Assembly: GCA_021787495.1 (NCBI GenBank)
Contig: JAJYLX010000002.1
Span: forward strand, 53,455 to 117,454
Length of the DNA: 64,000 nt
Direction of reading: 5' to 3'
Origin: Microcaldota archaeon
GTDB lineage: Archaea > Micrarchaeota > Micrarchaeia > Micrarchaeales > Micrarchaeaceae
Every line of letters begins with the position of its first letter. The stretch's first letter is position 1. The notes beneath the pieces are model-generated. The model made no database searches, had not been told where the DNA came from, and was given only the letters and a program-made list of their open reading frames with translations. A program made the translations under genes and the position numbers. Shown piece after piece: positions 29,815-38,321 of the stretch.

Positions 29815-30138
29815 ATGAAGGCCGTCATATTTGACATGGACGGAGTAATCTCGGACACCTAGTTGCTCGCGGCGAGCGTCGAATTGGATGTCCTTAAGTC
29901 TTACGGCATCGACCTCAGCCCCGAACAGGTCACCAAGAGGTATGCCGGGACGAGGCACAGCGCCATGTTCGAGAAGGTGTTTGCCGAGCATGGGATACCG
30001 GCGGACGTGAATGAAGCCGTGGACAGGACGTGGAAGGAGATATTCTCTTCGGAGTACCCGGCTGACGCAACCGTCAGACGCCTCAGTGAGGTGCCTGCCA
30101 TGCTCCAGAAGATGAAGGGCCGAACCCGTTCCGTCTGA
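29815..30138 (+). pseudogene. HAD-superfamily phosphatase, disrupted
   Basis: The ATG at 29815 opens with KAVIFDMDGVISDT, the HAD motif 1 with both catalytic aspartates, then a TAG at 29860-29862. After that the same frame continues LLAASVELDVLKSYGIDLSP, RYAGTRHSAMFEKVF and ends at 30138. Beta-phosphoglucomutase-like HAD proteins are about 210-230 residues; motifs 2 to 4 are absent. Both an early stop and a C-terminal truncation point to a pseudogene. Confidence 0.85.
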
Positions 30139-30154
30139 GACCTCTCCGCGTCCT

Positions 30155-30706
30155 TCACTGCCAGCCGCGCAGCCTGACCTCGTGCAGCCTGGTGTAGAAC
30201 GGCCCGGACGGGGTGAGCACGCTGGACTCGAGCCAGAAAGAGCCGCACATGAAGCTGCCCGCCAGCCTGTTCAGGGAGGCTTTCACGAACTCCCTCAGCT
30301 TCGAATCGCACTTCGACAGGTCGCTTATCCTGCCTACCGTCATGTGCGGCAGGAACCTCCTGTCCTCGAGCGCAATCCCCGAGGCCGAGCAGGCCTCGCG
30401 TACAGCGCTGCTCAATGTGGAGAGCGCATCCGCCCCGGTTTCCACGCTCGCGTGCAGCACCGCATGGCCGTGCGATCCAATCAGCCCGGCGCCCCTGAAC
30501 GAGACCTCGAACGGATAGAGCCTTATCGCGTCCAGCCTCTCCTCCAGCGCCCCGAGCCTGCCACGCTCCACATCGCCCAGGAAGGCGAGCGTTATGTGCA
30601 CCACCCTCTCATCCAGGGCCCTGACGCCGCGCATCTCAGGAAGAGAGGAGAGGAGGGAGCGCTTCAGTTCCTCAGGAAGCTCGACTGCGACGAACGCCCT
30701 GACCAT
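30155..30706 (-). CDS. thpR: RNA 2',3'-cyclic phosphodiesterase (ThpR, 2H family)
   Basis: 183 residues. Two HxT/S motifs, VVHITLAFLGD and FLPHMTVGRI, define the 2H phosphoesterase fold. The N-terminus VRAFVAVELPEELKRSL is typical of ThpR/LigT. It hydrolyses RNA 2',3'-cyclic phosphate ends; some members also ligate tRNA halves in vitro. The ATG at 30706 was preferred to one nine codons earlier. It partly overlaps the end of the flippase frame region but not its coding sequence beyond its own start. Confidence 0.92.
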   Translation of the reverse strand: MVRAFVAVELPEELKRSLLSSLPEMRGVRALDERVVHITLAFLGDVERGRLGALEERLDAIRLYPFEVSFRGAGLIGSHGHAVLHASVETGADALSTLSSAVREACSASGIALEDRRFLPHMTVGRISDLSKCDSKLREFVKASLNRLAGSFMCGSFWLESSVLTPSGPFYTRLHEVRLRGWQ

Positions 30707-30710
30707 AGTA

Positions 30711-32291
30711 TTACCTCGAGAAGTAGGTGGCATAGGCCGTCAGCCCCCTGACGAGCGCCCCTATCCCGGGTATCCTGCCGGTCATGTCGTTCAGCAGCTC
30801 CACATCCCTCCTGTTTATCCCGCCGACCATGTAAAGTATCGGCGGGTAAGCCACGAAGACCAGCGCCGCAGCCGCTATGATCGAGATGAAGCTATTGCCC
30901 AGCAGCAGCATGTCTGGCACCAGTATCGCAGCCATGATCGCGTTCGCGACGCTCGCCCTTGTCAGCTTGCCTGACCACAGGCTGATGCCGAAGTCCTTCC
31001 ACACAGCGTACATGAAGAGTATGTCGGTCAGGAGCGGCGTTATAAGATAGAGCAGCACTATCGCCCCGATTCCGCCGAATGGGAGTATCAGCAGCGGCAT
31101 GAGGGCGAGCTGTATTGCAATCTCTATGACTGTGTACTTTATTATCTCCTTGACCTTGCCCGCGCTTATGAGCAGCTGCGGCGCATACACGCCGAATATG
31201 CTGAGCAACAGGCCGAACGAGAAGATTGCGACATATGTCGGCGCGAGCGTGTACGTGCCGGAGAACGCGGTGATGGCGACCGGCACGGCGAGCATGACGA
31301 CTGCTATGAACACAGGCGCGAGGAGAACGAAGGACAGGTGCACCGAATACGAATAATAGCCGCCTACCTGCCTCTTCGACTCGCCGCGCGCGAAGCTGCC
31401 GGCAAAGCTTGGCAGGATCGCCAGGCTGACCGACCCTATCACGATGTCCATGAGGTACGAAACTTTGGACACGACCCCGAAGTTGCCGAGCACGAACGCC
31501 GTCGCCACCGTGCCTAGCAGTATCGGGACGAGGTTTGTCACCATGGAATTGAGCACTCCTGACAGGCCCAGCGGCCAGGAGAACGAGAATATTTTCCTCA
31601 TCCCACCGAGCGTGGGCCTGGCGAACCTCAGCCTCCTTTTTGCGTATATGAAGAACAGGCAGACCACGAACCCGATCGCATAGGCTGCGATGAGTGCCTC
31701 AAGCGGCGCGTAGGCTCCGAATCCCATGAGCGCGAGTGCTATCGCCAGGCTCGACTGCACCATTGTCATGGCGACGGTCGCCCAGGCGTACTGGCTGCCA
31801 CTGCCCAGCCCGATGAGCGCGTTCGTCCCAGCGCCGAAGAGGATGGTCAGCACGACCACGAGCGACGCCAGTGCTATTACGGGCGCATATGCCGGGTTGC
31901 TCATGTCAGAGGCGAGCGCGCCGCTGACCAGGAACGCCGCGACCGTCAGGATGGCGCCTATCACGAGCAACAGCGCGAAGCTGTCGGACAGCGTCTTCTC
32001 GACCCCGGGCCTGTTCTTCCTTGCGAGGTGCTCCGGGAGGAATTTCGTTATCGCGGTGCTGACCCCGAGGCCGCCTATCGCGCCGAAGAACCCCGCGACG
32101 GCTATCGCGACGGTGTATATGCCGTAGACGCTCGGACCGAGGATCCTGACGACAACCAGGAACGCGGCGGCGAGCATTACGAACGAGACGATCTTCGCGA
32201 TCATTATCGCGCCGACCATGCCCGCGGCCCTGCGGCCCGACTCCAGCTTGACGTTCCGCTTGGACGATGGCCTATTGTGCGAAGATGTCAT
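30711..32291 (-). CDS. Polysaccharide/oligosaccharide flippase (MATE-like, Wzx type)
   Basis: 526 residues with about 14 membrane helices. After a basic N-terminus comes MVGAIMIAKIVSFVMLAAAF, VVRILGPSVYGIYTVAIAVAG and GGLGVSTAITKFLPEHLA, the signature region of polysaccharide biosynthesis flippases. It should move lipid-linked glycans across the membrane for surface glycosylation. Two GT2 glycosyltransferases and a GT-C-like membrane protein lie next to it. Confidence 0.88.
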   Translation of the reverse strand: MTSSHNRPSSKRNVKLESGRRAAGMVGAIMIAKIVSFVMLAAAFLVVVRILGPSVYGIYTVAIAVAGFFGAIGGLGVSTAITKFLPEHLARKNRPGVEKTLSDSFALLLVIGAILTVAAFLVSGALASDMSNPAYAPVIALASLVVVLTILFGAGTNALIGLGSGSQYAWATVAMTMVQSSLAIALALMGFGAYAPLEALIAAYAIGFVVCLFFIYAKRRLRFARPTLGGMRKIFSFSWPLGLSGVLNSMVTNLVPILLGTVATAFVLGNFGVVSKVSYLMDIVIGSVSLAILPSFAGSFARGESKRQVGGYYSYSVHLSFVLLAPVFIAVVMLAVPVAITAFSGTYTLAPTYVAIFSFGLLLSIFGVYAPQLLISAGKVKEIIKYTVIEIAIQLALMPLLILPFGGIGAIVLLYLITPLLTDILFMYAVWKDFGISLWSGKLTRASVANAIMAAILVPDMLLLGNSFISIIAAAALVFVAYPPILYMVGGINRRDVELLNDMTGRIPGIGALVRGLTAYATYFSR

Positions 32292-32360
32292 GCAAAGATA
32301 TTGCCAACGAAACGTTAAAAATACCAGTTGGCAGCCGCATTTCCGCGCGGCCTCCCCGCG

Positions 32361-32556
32361 TCAGGGTATGTTGTACCCAGTAGTCCACGTCCCGTTGAAA
32401 GCGATGCCTGTGGGAACCCCATTGTTGTTGTTTCCAGAGTGGTCGTTCGTGTCTCCGTTGAGCGGCCACCACCCCACGAGGTACTGCGGCTCCACCGGCA
32501 CACCACCTATTCCCTCCTGGTAGGTAAGAATTTTAGGTGCAGCCCTAAGTGATACA
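32361..32556 (-). pseudogene. Remnant of a LamG/concanavalin-like secreted protein
   Basis: An open stretch ending in a TGA at 32361-32363 reads YAVSLRAAPKIL, then YLVGWWPLNGDTNDHSGNNN and TGIAFNGTWTTGYNIP. The GWWPLNGDTNDHSGN pattern is characteristic of LamG-type concanavalin domains found at the end of archaeal pilin-like or surface proteins. No start codon, signal peptide or rest of the domain precedes it, because the frame runs into the neighbouring glycosyltransferase gene. It is probably a gene fragment. Confidence 0.6.
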
Positions 32557-32563
32557 GCATAGC

Positions 32564-33262
32564 CTATCTCAGGACCGATCTCAGCGCATCGGCGATGCGC
32601 GCAGGCCTGAGCTTGGATTTGCCATACTTTCTTGCGTGGAACGTGGAGTACGGCACCTCCGACATCCTTATTCCTGAACCATCCATGCGCAGTATATCAA
32701 GGAGCACCTTGTAGCCTGGCATGACAAAGCCATCCCTGCGGCTCTTGATTAGTCTCTTGAAGAGTTTTGTTCTTATGCCGAAGAACCCCGACATCATGTC
32801 GCTGACTACAGGTCTGCGCCTGAGCTTGAATACGATGGTTGAAAATACAATTATGCCTCTTGACATAAACCTCCTGTAGGCGCTCCAGCCCATCACCTTT
32901 GTCCTCACCGCGATTGCAAGGTCAGCGCCACCGAGCAGTTTCCTATAAAGCTCGCCCACAACCTCGGGGGGGTGCTGGAAGTCAGCGTCCATCACGATGA
33001 TATAATCGGTCCTTGCGCGGAGTGCAGCGTCAACGACGCTGGCCGTCAGGCCGTGGACAGCCGCGCGCCTCCTGTCAAGGAAAAGCACATCGGCCGTGCC
33101 CATGCACTTGGCGACCTCCTCCCTTGTGCGGTCCCTGGAGCCGTCGTCGGCCACTATTATATGCACGCGCCCATACCGCGCCGCGAGGATTCTGACGAGC
33201 CTGCCTATGTTGCCCCCCTCGTTCAACGTTGGGATTATTATTGTGAGGTCGCCGTAGTCCAT
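32564..33262 (-). CDS. Family 2 glycosyltransferase (dolichyl-phosphate mannosyltransferase-like)
   Basis: 232 residues from the ATG at 33262. GT-A core: LTIIIPTLNEGGNIGRLVRI, IIVADDGSRDRT, YIIVMDADFQHPPEVV and the DMMSGFFGIRTKLF region, as in DPM1-type enzymes, which charge polyprenol phosphate with a sugar. No C-terminal membrane helices. It is divergent from a second GT2 gene with a 113-bp shared promoter region. Confidence 0.9.
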   Translation of the reverse strand: MDYGDLTIIIPTLNEGGNIGRLVRILAARYGRVHIIVADDGSRDRTREEVAKCMGTADVLFLDRRRAAVHGLTASVVDAALRARTDYIIVMDADFQHPPEVVGELYRKLLGGADLAIAVRTKVMGWSAYRRFMSRGIIVFSTIVFKLRRRPVVSDMMSGFFGIRTKLFKRLIKSRRDGFVMPGYKVLLDILRMDGSGIRMSEVPYSTFHARKYGKSKLRPARIADALRSVLR

Positions 33263-33375
33263 ACTGCTATATTGCTGGAAAACGCTAAAAAATGCAGGCA
33301 TGGCCCATGCAAAGAATAAAATACCTGCACGGCAAAGTCATAATCAAAGACCATATAATTGCGGGCAGTGTTGGG

Positions 33376-34068
33376 ATGAGTGCGAGACGGGGTTTCAGCG
33401 TCATAATGCCGGTGTACAACGAGGAACGCACCTCCCACAGAATAATAAGGAGGGTGCTCGCGCGAAAGGAGGTCGACCGCCTCATAATCGTGTACGATAC
33501 TAGGTCGAGCGACGGCACCCTACCGGAGATAGCGAGGGCGATAAAGGGAGACGGCAGGGTGCTGCTGCTTAAGAGGAGGCTGCACGGCAAGGGCAGCAAC
33601 ATAAGGCTGGGCATAGGGCGCGTCAGGTCAGGTCCGATAATAATACAGGACGCGGACGAGGAGTACTACCCGGAGGACTATCCGAAGCTGCTCCGCGAGC
33701 TGAGGAATGGACAGCCCGTCTTCGGATACAGGAGGCTGGCGTACGGCCGCGACTACGGCTACAGGCTTGGCAACGTCGTCAACCGCGTGACTAGCTCGGC
33801 GTTCGACCTGCTCTTCGGCCAGCGGGTCCGCGACGTGAACGTCTGCTACAAGGCATTCACGAAGGAGATGCTCGGCGGCAGGAGGCTGGACGAGGACGGC
33901 TTCACCATAGAAATAGAGATTGCGGCCGCGCTCGCGAAGAACGGCTACAGGATAGCGAACGTGCCAATCAGATACAATGGCAGGTCGTGGGAGGAGGGAA
34001 AGAAGATAGCCTGGCGCGACGGCGTTGCGCTGTTCCTTGCGGTCTTCAAGGAGCGCCTACTGCCGTGA
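33376..34068 (+). CDS. Family 2 glycosyltransferase
   Basis: 230 residues from the ATG at 33376; a TATA-like CCATATAATT at about 33350-33359 is 25 bases upstream, suggesting a leaderless mRNA. FSVIMPVYNEERTSHRIIRR, LIIVYDTRSSDGT, IIIQDADEEYYPEDYPKLL and VRDVNVCYKAFTKEML give the GT2 fold with a D-x-D-like DAD. The C-terminal part (IPIRYNGRSWEEGKKI-like) is shared with polyprenyl-phosphate glycosyltransferases. Confidence 0.88.
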   Translation: MSARRGFSVIMPVYNEERTSHRIIRRVLARKEVDRLIIVYDTRSSDGTLPEIARAIKGDGRVLLLKRRLHGKGSNIRLGIGRVRSGPIIIQDADEEYYPEDYPKLLRELRNGQPVFGYRRLAYGRDYGYRLGNVVNRVTSSAFDLLFGQRVRDVNVCYKAFTKEMLGGRRLDEDGFTIEIEIAAALAKNGYRIANVPIRYNGRSWEEGKKIAWRDGVALFLAVFKERLLP

Positions 34069-34134
34069 CTCGCATCCGCTCGGCAGTGTATTAAAGACTT
34101 GCGGCGAAAACAGGTATCAAAGATTGTTGATCCG

Positions 34135-36402
34135 ATGGCGAAGGGAGGTGAAAGGTGGTATGCGTCCGCGCTGGCCAGCGCCCGCTCATCAGTAAGGGCC
34201 AATGCCCCGGTGTACGCCGCCCTCTTCGTCATATTCCTTGCCATAGCCGTGGTGGTCTTCTCGCCCGTCGCGGCGAACATCACCACTATCGTGCCCGGCA
34301 CCGGCGGCGACGTATACCAGAACCTCTGGGACATATGGTGGGTGGGCTACTCGACGTTCACGCTCCACTCCAGCATCTGGTACACGAACCTCGTGTTCCC
34401 GCCGATAGGAGCGAGCCTGGCATTCCAGACCATGATGCCGATAGGATCGCTGCTGTCCACTCCCTTTCAGGGCGTCAGCCTCGCCTTCGCCTACAACGTG
34501 GTGTTCTTCGTCTCGTTCGCCGTGTCTGGCATCACGATGTTCGCGCTGGCCCGCTACCTGACGAAGAGCGGCTACGCGGCGTTCATAGCGGGGCTCGCGT
34601 TCTCTTTCAGCGCGTTCCACTTCATGCAGGCGATCGCCCACATAGACTGGCTCTTCATAGCGTGGCTGCCCCTTTCCGCATATTTCTTCATAAGGATTGC
34701 CAGGGGCGACGGCGGCAGGCTGCAGCCCGTGGGCCTCGGCCTCTCAGTAGTGCTAACCATATTCATGGGGGACTTCGAGCAGGGCATAATGCTGATGCTG
34801 CTCCTCCTTGCGCTGTTCTTCGCCTACCTGGTGTTCAGGCGCGCCCGCATTCTCAGGAGGGCGTTCTGGGCCGATATCGGCATAGCGGCCGCGGTCACTC
34901 TGGCGGTTGGATCGTTCGGGTTCGCTCCAGTGATCGGGTCGCTGCTGCAGCCGGGCGCCATCTCATCGATAAACCAGTACAACACCGTGCAGAGCTTGCA
35001 GTCATGGAGCGACAACCTGCTTTCGTTCTTCGTTCCGGGGCCGTTCAATACGCTGTTCGCGGTCCCGGGCTCGTCTTCCTACGTGTTCGGCTATGATCCG
35101 ACCGAGACCACCGCGTATGTGGGCTACGTGGCGCTGGCGCTTTCGCTGTACGCGGTGTACAGGGACAGGAAGCGCGCGGCATTATGGGCGGTCGTCGCGC
35201 TGCTGTTCGGCTGGCTCGCGATAGGGCCGAACCTAACTGTCGGCACGGTAAACACCGGCATACCGGGCATATACTCGGCGTACATCAGGATACCTGGGCT
35301 CAACGTGATCCGCGAGGCCGGCAGGTTCGATCTTGTGGTGAGCATGGCCACCTCGATCCTGGCAGCTCTCGGCATGTCGCTGGTCCTTTCGGACGGCCGC
35401 ATGAAGAGGCACGCGCTGGCTGTCACCGCAGTCCTTGGCGCCCTGATAGTTCTCGAGGGGAGCGGCATGATGACCGGCGCCCTCGCCGCAGCCACCACCA
35501 CTAAGATAAGCGTGCCGGCGGTCTACTATAGCATCGCTGGCACGGCCGGCAACTTCAGCGTACTCAACTTGCCGTTGCTGCCGGACCAGAGCTCGCCATA
35601 CCCGCAGCTCTATGGGGGCAAGGCGCTGCTCTACACCGCGATTACGCGCAAGCCTGCTGTCGGCGCCTACCTGACGCGCTGGAACTCAAGCGAGCAGGCC
35701 TACCTGCTCAACATGCCGCTCATAGTCCAGGCGTACAACCTGCAGCTTTCGGGCAACATGGTGTACTCCTCGCCGATACAAGAGAACTACACCGCGCAGA
35801 CCCTGCTCACCATGTTCAACTACAACGTGGGCGTAGTGGCGCTCGACGGCACGGCATACAATCAGAGCTCGCTCAACCAAATCACAGGCTATCTGAATTC
35901 CATGTTCGGAACGCCCGTGCTGTCCAATTCCACCTTGGTCTACACGACGACGAAGGCCATGGGCTCCTCGCTCTTCAAGAACTACGTCTCATACCCCGTG
36001 CTGTCTGACTGGAGCCCAAAGTATGCGGTGATCAACGGCAGCTTTAGGACCGTCTGGATACCCCTCGGCTACGGCGCCGTGGTTACGTACGCCCCGTTTG
36101 CCAACTACACAGACGCGCAGCGCAAGGTGCTTTCCGGGTACTCTGACGACATAAACACCACCATCTCGTTCCAGGCAGAGTACACCGGCGGCCCCGTGAC
36201 GATATATCTGGAGAGCCTCGACCAGTACGGGCACGTACACCAGATCACGCAGATCCCGCTCACGGGCGCGATGACGACCTACACGGCCAATGTCGTGCTG
36301 ACCTCCGGCCCGCGCCTGCCGAACACGCTCTTCTTCGCCCCCGTCGCATCATACAATTCGAGCTACGCGCTGATAAGCAACATAACATTCAGCAGGCGGT
36401 GA
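34135..36402 (+). CDS. Large multi-pass membrane protein, GT-C/YfhO-like
   Basis: 755 residues. About 11-12 membrane helices in the first 400 residues, with an extracytoplasmic loop containing VPGTGGDVYQNLWDIWW; the acidic GGDVYQNLWD is the kind of catalytic loop seen in GT-C enzymes. The C-terminal 300 residues are soluble, rich in N-x-S/T sequons and beta strands, and face outside. It probably transfers glycans or modifies surface polymers using polyprenyl-linked sugars made by the two neighbouring GT2 enzymes. Start chosen downstream of the TATTAAAG element at 34090. Confidence 0.75.
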   Translation: MAKGGERWYASALASARSSVRANAPVYAALFVIFLAIAVVVFSPVAANITTIVPGTGGDVYQNLWDIWWVGYSTFTLHSSIWYTNLVFPPIGASLAFQTMMPIGSLLSTPFQGVSLAFAYNVVFFVSFAVSGITMFALARYLTKSGYAAFIAGLAFSFSAFHFMQAIAHIDWLFIAWLPLSAYFFIRIARGDGGRLQPVGLGLSVVLTIFMGDFEQGIMLMLLLLALFFAYLVFRRARILRRAFWADIGIAAAVTLAVGSFGFAPVIGSLLQPGAISSINQYNTVQSLQSWSDNLLSFFVPGPFNTLFAVPGSSSYVFGYDPTETTAYVGYVALALSLYAVYRDRKRAALWAVVALLFGWLAIGPNLTVGTVNTGIPGIYSAYIRIPGLNVIREAGRFDLVVSMATSILAALGMSLVLSDGRMKRHALAVTAVLGALIVLEGSGMMTGALAAATTTKISVPAVYYSIAGTAGNFSVLNLPLLPDQSSPYPQLYGGKALLYTAITRKPAVGAYLTRWNSSEQAYLLNMPLIVQAYNLQLSGNMVYSSPIQENYTAQTLLTMFNYNVGVVALDGTAYNQSSLNQITGYLNSMFGTPVLSNSTLVYTTTKAMGSSLFKNYVSYPVLSDWSPKYAVINGSFRTVWIPLGYGAVVTYAPFANYTDAQRKVLSGYSDDINTTISFQAEYTGGPVTIYLESLDQYGHVHQITQIPLTGAMTTYTANVVLTSGPRLPNTLFFAPVASYNSSYALISNITFSRR

Positions 36403-36408
36403 TGTCAG

Positions 36409-37050
36409 GTGGGGCCGTCCGTCATAGTGGATAGCCGCGAGAGGAACTCCGAGCTGATAGAGTCCCTGATCGAGAGCGGCGCGTCGGTCGAGGTGCGGAC
36501 GCTTCCAGTAGGCGACTACCTAATCTCCGACCGGGTCTGCATAGAGCGCAAGACCGTTAGCGACTTCGAGAGCTCGCTCGTAAGCACGAGGCTGTTCGAC
36601 CAGGCGGAGCGGCTGAAGGAGCACTACTCCGCGCCGATAGTCGTGATAGAGGGCCCTAGGGACTTCATGCTATCGGCCAACGTAATCACGGGCGCGATAG
36701 CGCACCTCTACATAGACGTTGGGGTGCAGGTCATCATGTCTGAGGGCGTGCGTGACACCGCCCGCATAATAACGGCGCTCGCAAGGCACGAGCAGCGCGG
36801 CGAGAGGCGCGAGCTCTCGCCGAAGGGCGGGGCGAGGGCGCATACGGACGCGCAGTACCGGGAGTACGTCATAGGCAACCTTCCAGGGATCGGCGCCAAG
36901 ACGGCACGGCTGCTGCTCACACATTTCGGCAGCATCACGAACGTCGCAAACGCCACGGAGAAGAAGCTTGCCGAGGTCGACGGGATAGGTAAGAAGAAGG
37001 CCGCCAGGATACGCGAGATAATGTCGGAAAACTACGCATCAGAGATCTAG
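36409..37050 (+). CDS. XPF/ERCC4-family structure-specific nuclease
   Basis: 213 residues from a GTG at 36409. ERCC4 nuclease domain: SVIVDSRERNSELIESL, LPVGDYLISDRVCIERKTVSDFESSL, the ERKT catalytic motif included. A tandem helix-hairpin-helix domain follows (IGNLPGIGAKTARLLLTHFG, EVDGIGKKKAARIREIM). There is no helicase domain, so it is the short crenarchaeal-like form, not Hef. Such enzymes cut 3' flaps and forks during repair. Its end overlaps convergent cgi121 by twelve bases. Confidence 0.92.
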   Translation: MGPSVIVDSRERNSELIESLIESGASVEVRTLPVGDYLISDRVCIERKTVSDFESSLVSTRLFDQAERLKEHYSAPIVVIEGPRDFMLSANVITGAIAHLYIDVGVQVIMSEGVRDTARIITALARHEQRGERRELSPKGGARAHTDAQYREYVIGNLPGIGAKTARLLLTHFGSITNVANATEKKLAEVDGIGKKKAARIREIMSENYASEI

Positions 37051-37521
37051 CCTTGACTGGGCCATCCTCGCCAGTATCTCATGCTCGTCGGGGATCCTTC
37101 CCCTGAAGCCGAGCCTCCTCGCGGCCTCCATGGCGTGCTCCCGTGTGCCTGCGAACCTCGCGAGCTTTGCGATCTTGCCGAACCTCCTCATCGACTCGGC
37201 GTTGTCCGAGAACGCGACGAACCCCCTCGTGCTCTTAATGCCGCAGACGCGTATCGCGTCGCCTATCTGCCTTGTCATCGCGGCGAACAGCAGCATCTCG
37301 ATGTGCCGCTCCTTGGCGATGTTCGACTTGTCGTCGAACGCTAGGAGCGTGTTGACATACGCCGCCTTGAGGTGCGCCTCTCCCATCACGCTGTCGTAGC
37401 CGAAGACCTGGAACAGCCTTTTCTTGGAGTTCTCCAGCTCGACGAACCCGAGCACCTCCTCGACGCTTGCGCCGCTGGCCGCGGCCTTAATCACGGAATT
37501 CGATGCGTTGAGGTCTGCCAT
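37039..37521 (-). CDS. cgi121: KEOPS complex subunit Cgi121
   Basis: 160 residues. The Cgi121/TPRKB pattern is visible: a short beta/alpha N-terminus, EAHLKAAYVNTLLAFDDKSNIA, then KERHIEMLLFAAMTRQIGDAI, VCGIKSTRGFVAFS and a C-terminal helical part. Cgi121 binds Bud32 and recruits the tRNA CCA end in KEOPS. It is separated from kae1-bud32 at 1-2.6 kb. It follows an SGNH hydrolase gene by two bases. Confidence 0.85.
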   Translation of the reverse strand: MADLNASNSVIKAAASGASVEEVLGFVELENSKKRLFQVFGYDSVMGEAHLKAAYVNTLLAFDDKSNIAKERHIEMLLFAAMTRQIGDAIRVCGIKSTRGFVAFSDNAESMRRFGKIAKLARFAGTREHAMEAARRLGFRGRIPDEHEILARMAQSRLDL

Positions 37522-37523
37522 GT

Positions 37524-38252
37524 TCAGTACCTCGGGAACATCTCGCCCCTCCTGGTCGACTTGATGTAGAGTTCCGGATCGAACCCTATTCCGAAGCCCT
37601 TCTCGAGCACTATCTTCGCGATGTATGCGTTGCCGAGCTGGTTAGGGTGCACGAAGTCCGTGTCGCCTGGCTTGAGCCTTAGGAACGGATTGCCTTCTGA
37701 CTTGAAGGTGAAGAACCTGCTCAGGTCGTACTTGGCGTACTCTGAGAATGTGTCTATGAACGTGATACCCCTCCCGAACCTCATGCCGCGCACAGCCTCG
37801 GCGTAACCAGCGATGCGCTTGTTGTATTCCCTTTTGTTTCCGGCAATCGAATTGCAAACTATTACGTGCCTGCACGCCTTCAGCAGGCCGCCGACCAGCA
37901 TGGAGACGTTCCTGCTGTGCTGCCGCGGGGTGAAATCGTAATGGATCTCGTTCGTGTTCTCAAGATATATGGCAATGTAAGGTTCGACGCGCAGCATGTC
38001 GCCCAGCCTGTCGAGCAGGTCCGTGGTGGTGGAGCCGTCGAAGCCGAAGTTGAAGCACCTTATCCCCCACGAAGGTATCCTCCAGCTTCCCTCGCCGACC
38101 GCTCTGGTCAACTCCTCCTTCAGCACGTATTCGATTATTTCGCGCCAGTTGGGGTGAACCCATTCCGTTGAAGTGATGCTGTCGCCGAGGAAGACGACAT
38201 TGATCTTCTTGCCGGATAAGAGCTCCCTCTTGAGCTCCTGCATTATGCGCAT
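37524..38252 (-). CDS. SGNH/GDSL-type hydrolase
   Basis: 242 residues. Block I VVFLGDSITSTEW (nucleophilic Ser), block II glycine region FNFGFDGSTTTDLLDRL, block III YLENTNEIHYDF and block V DTDFVHPNQLGNAYIA (Asp and His of the triad). No signal peptide, so probably cytoplasmic. SGNH hydrolases deacylate or deacetylate lipids and glycans; the substrate is unknown. A TATA-like TTTATAACTT lies at about 38276-38285 on this strand. Confidence 0.88.
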   Translation of the reverse strand: MRIMQELKRELLSGKKINVVFLGDSITSTEWVHPNWREIIEYVLKEELTRAVGEGSWRIPSWGIRCFNFGFDGSTTTDLLDRLGDMLRVEPYIAIYLENTNEIHYDFTPRQHSRNVSMLVGGLLKACRHVIVCNSIAGNKREYNKRIAGYAEAVRGMRFGRGITFIDTFSEYAKYDLSRFFTFKSEGNPFLRLKPGDTDFVHPNQLGNAYIAKIVLEKGFGIGFDPELYIKSTRRGEMFPRY

Positions 38253-38321
38253 GCGAACACACAGGATTCGCTTGAAAAGTTATAAAAGGTTCGTTAGCGT
38301 AATAACGGAACGGGTGTTTCA

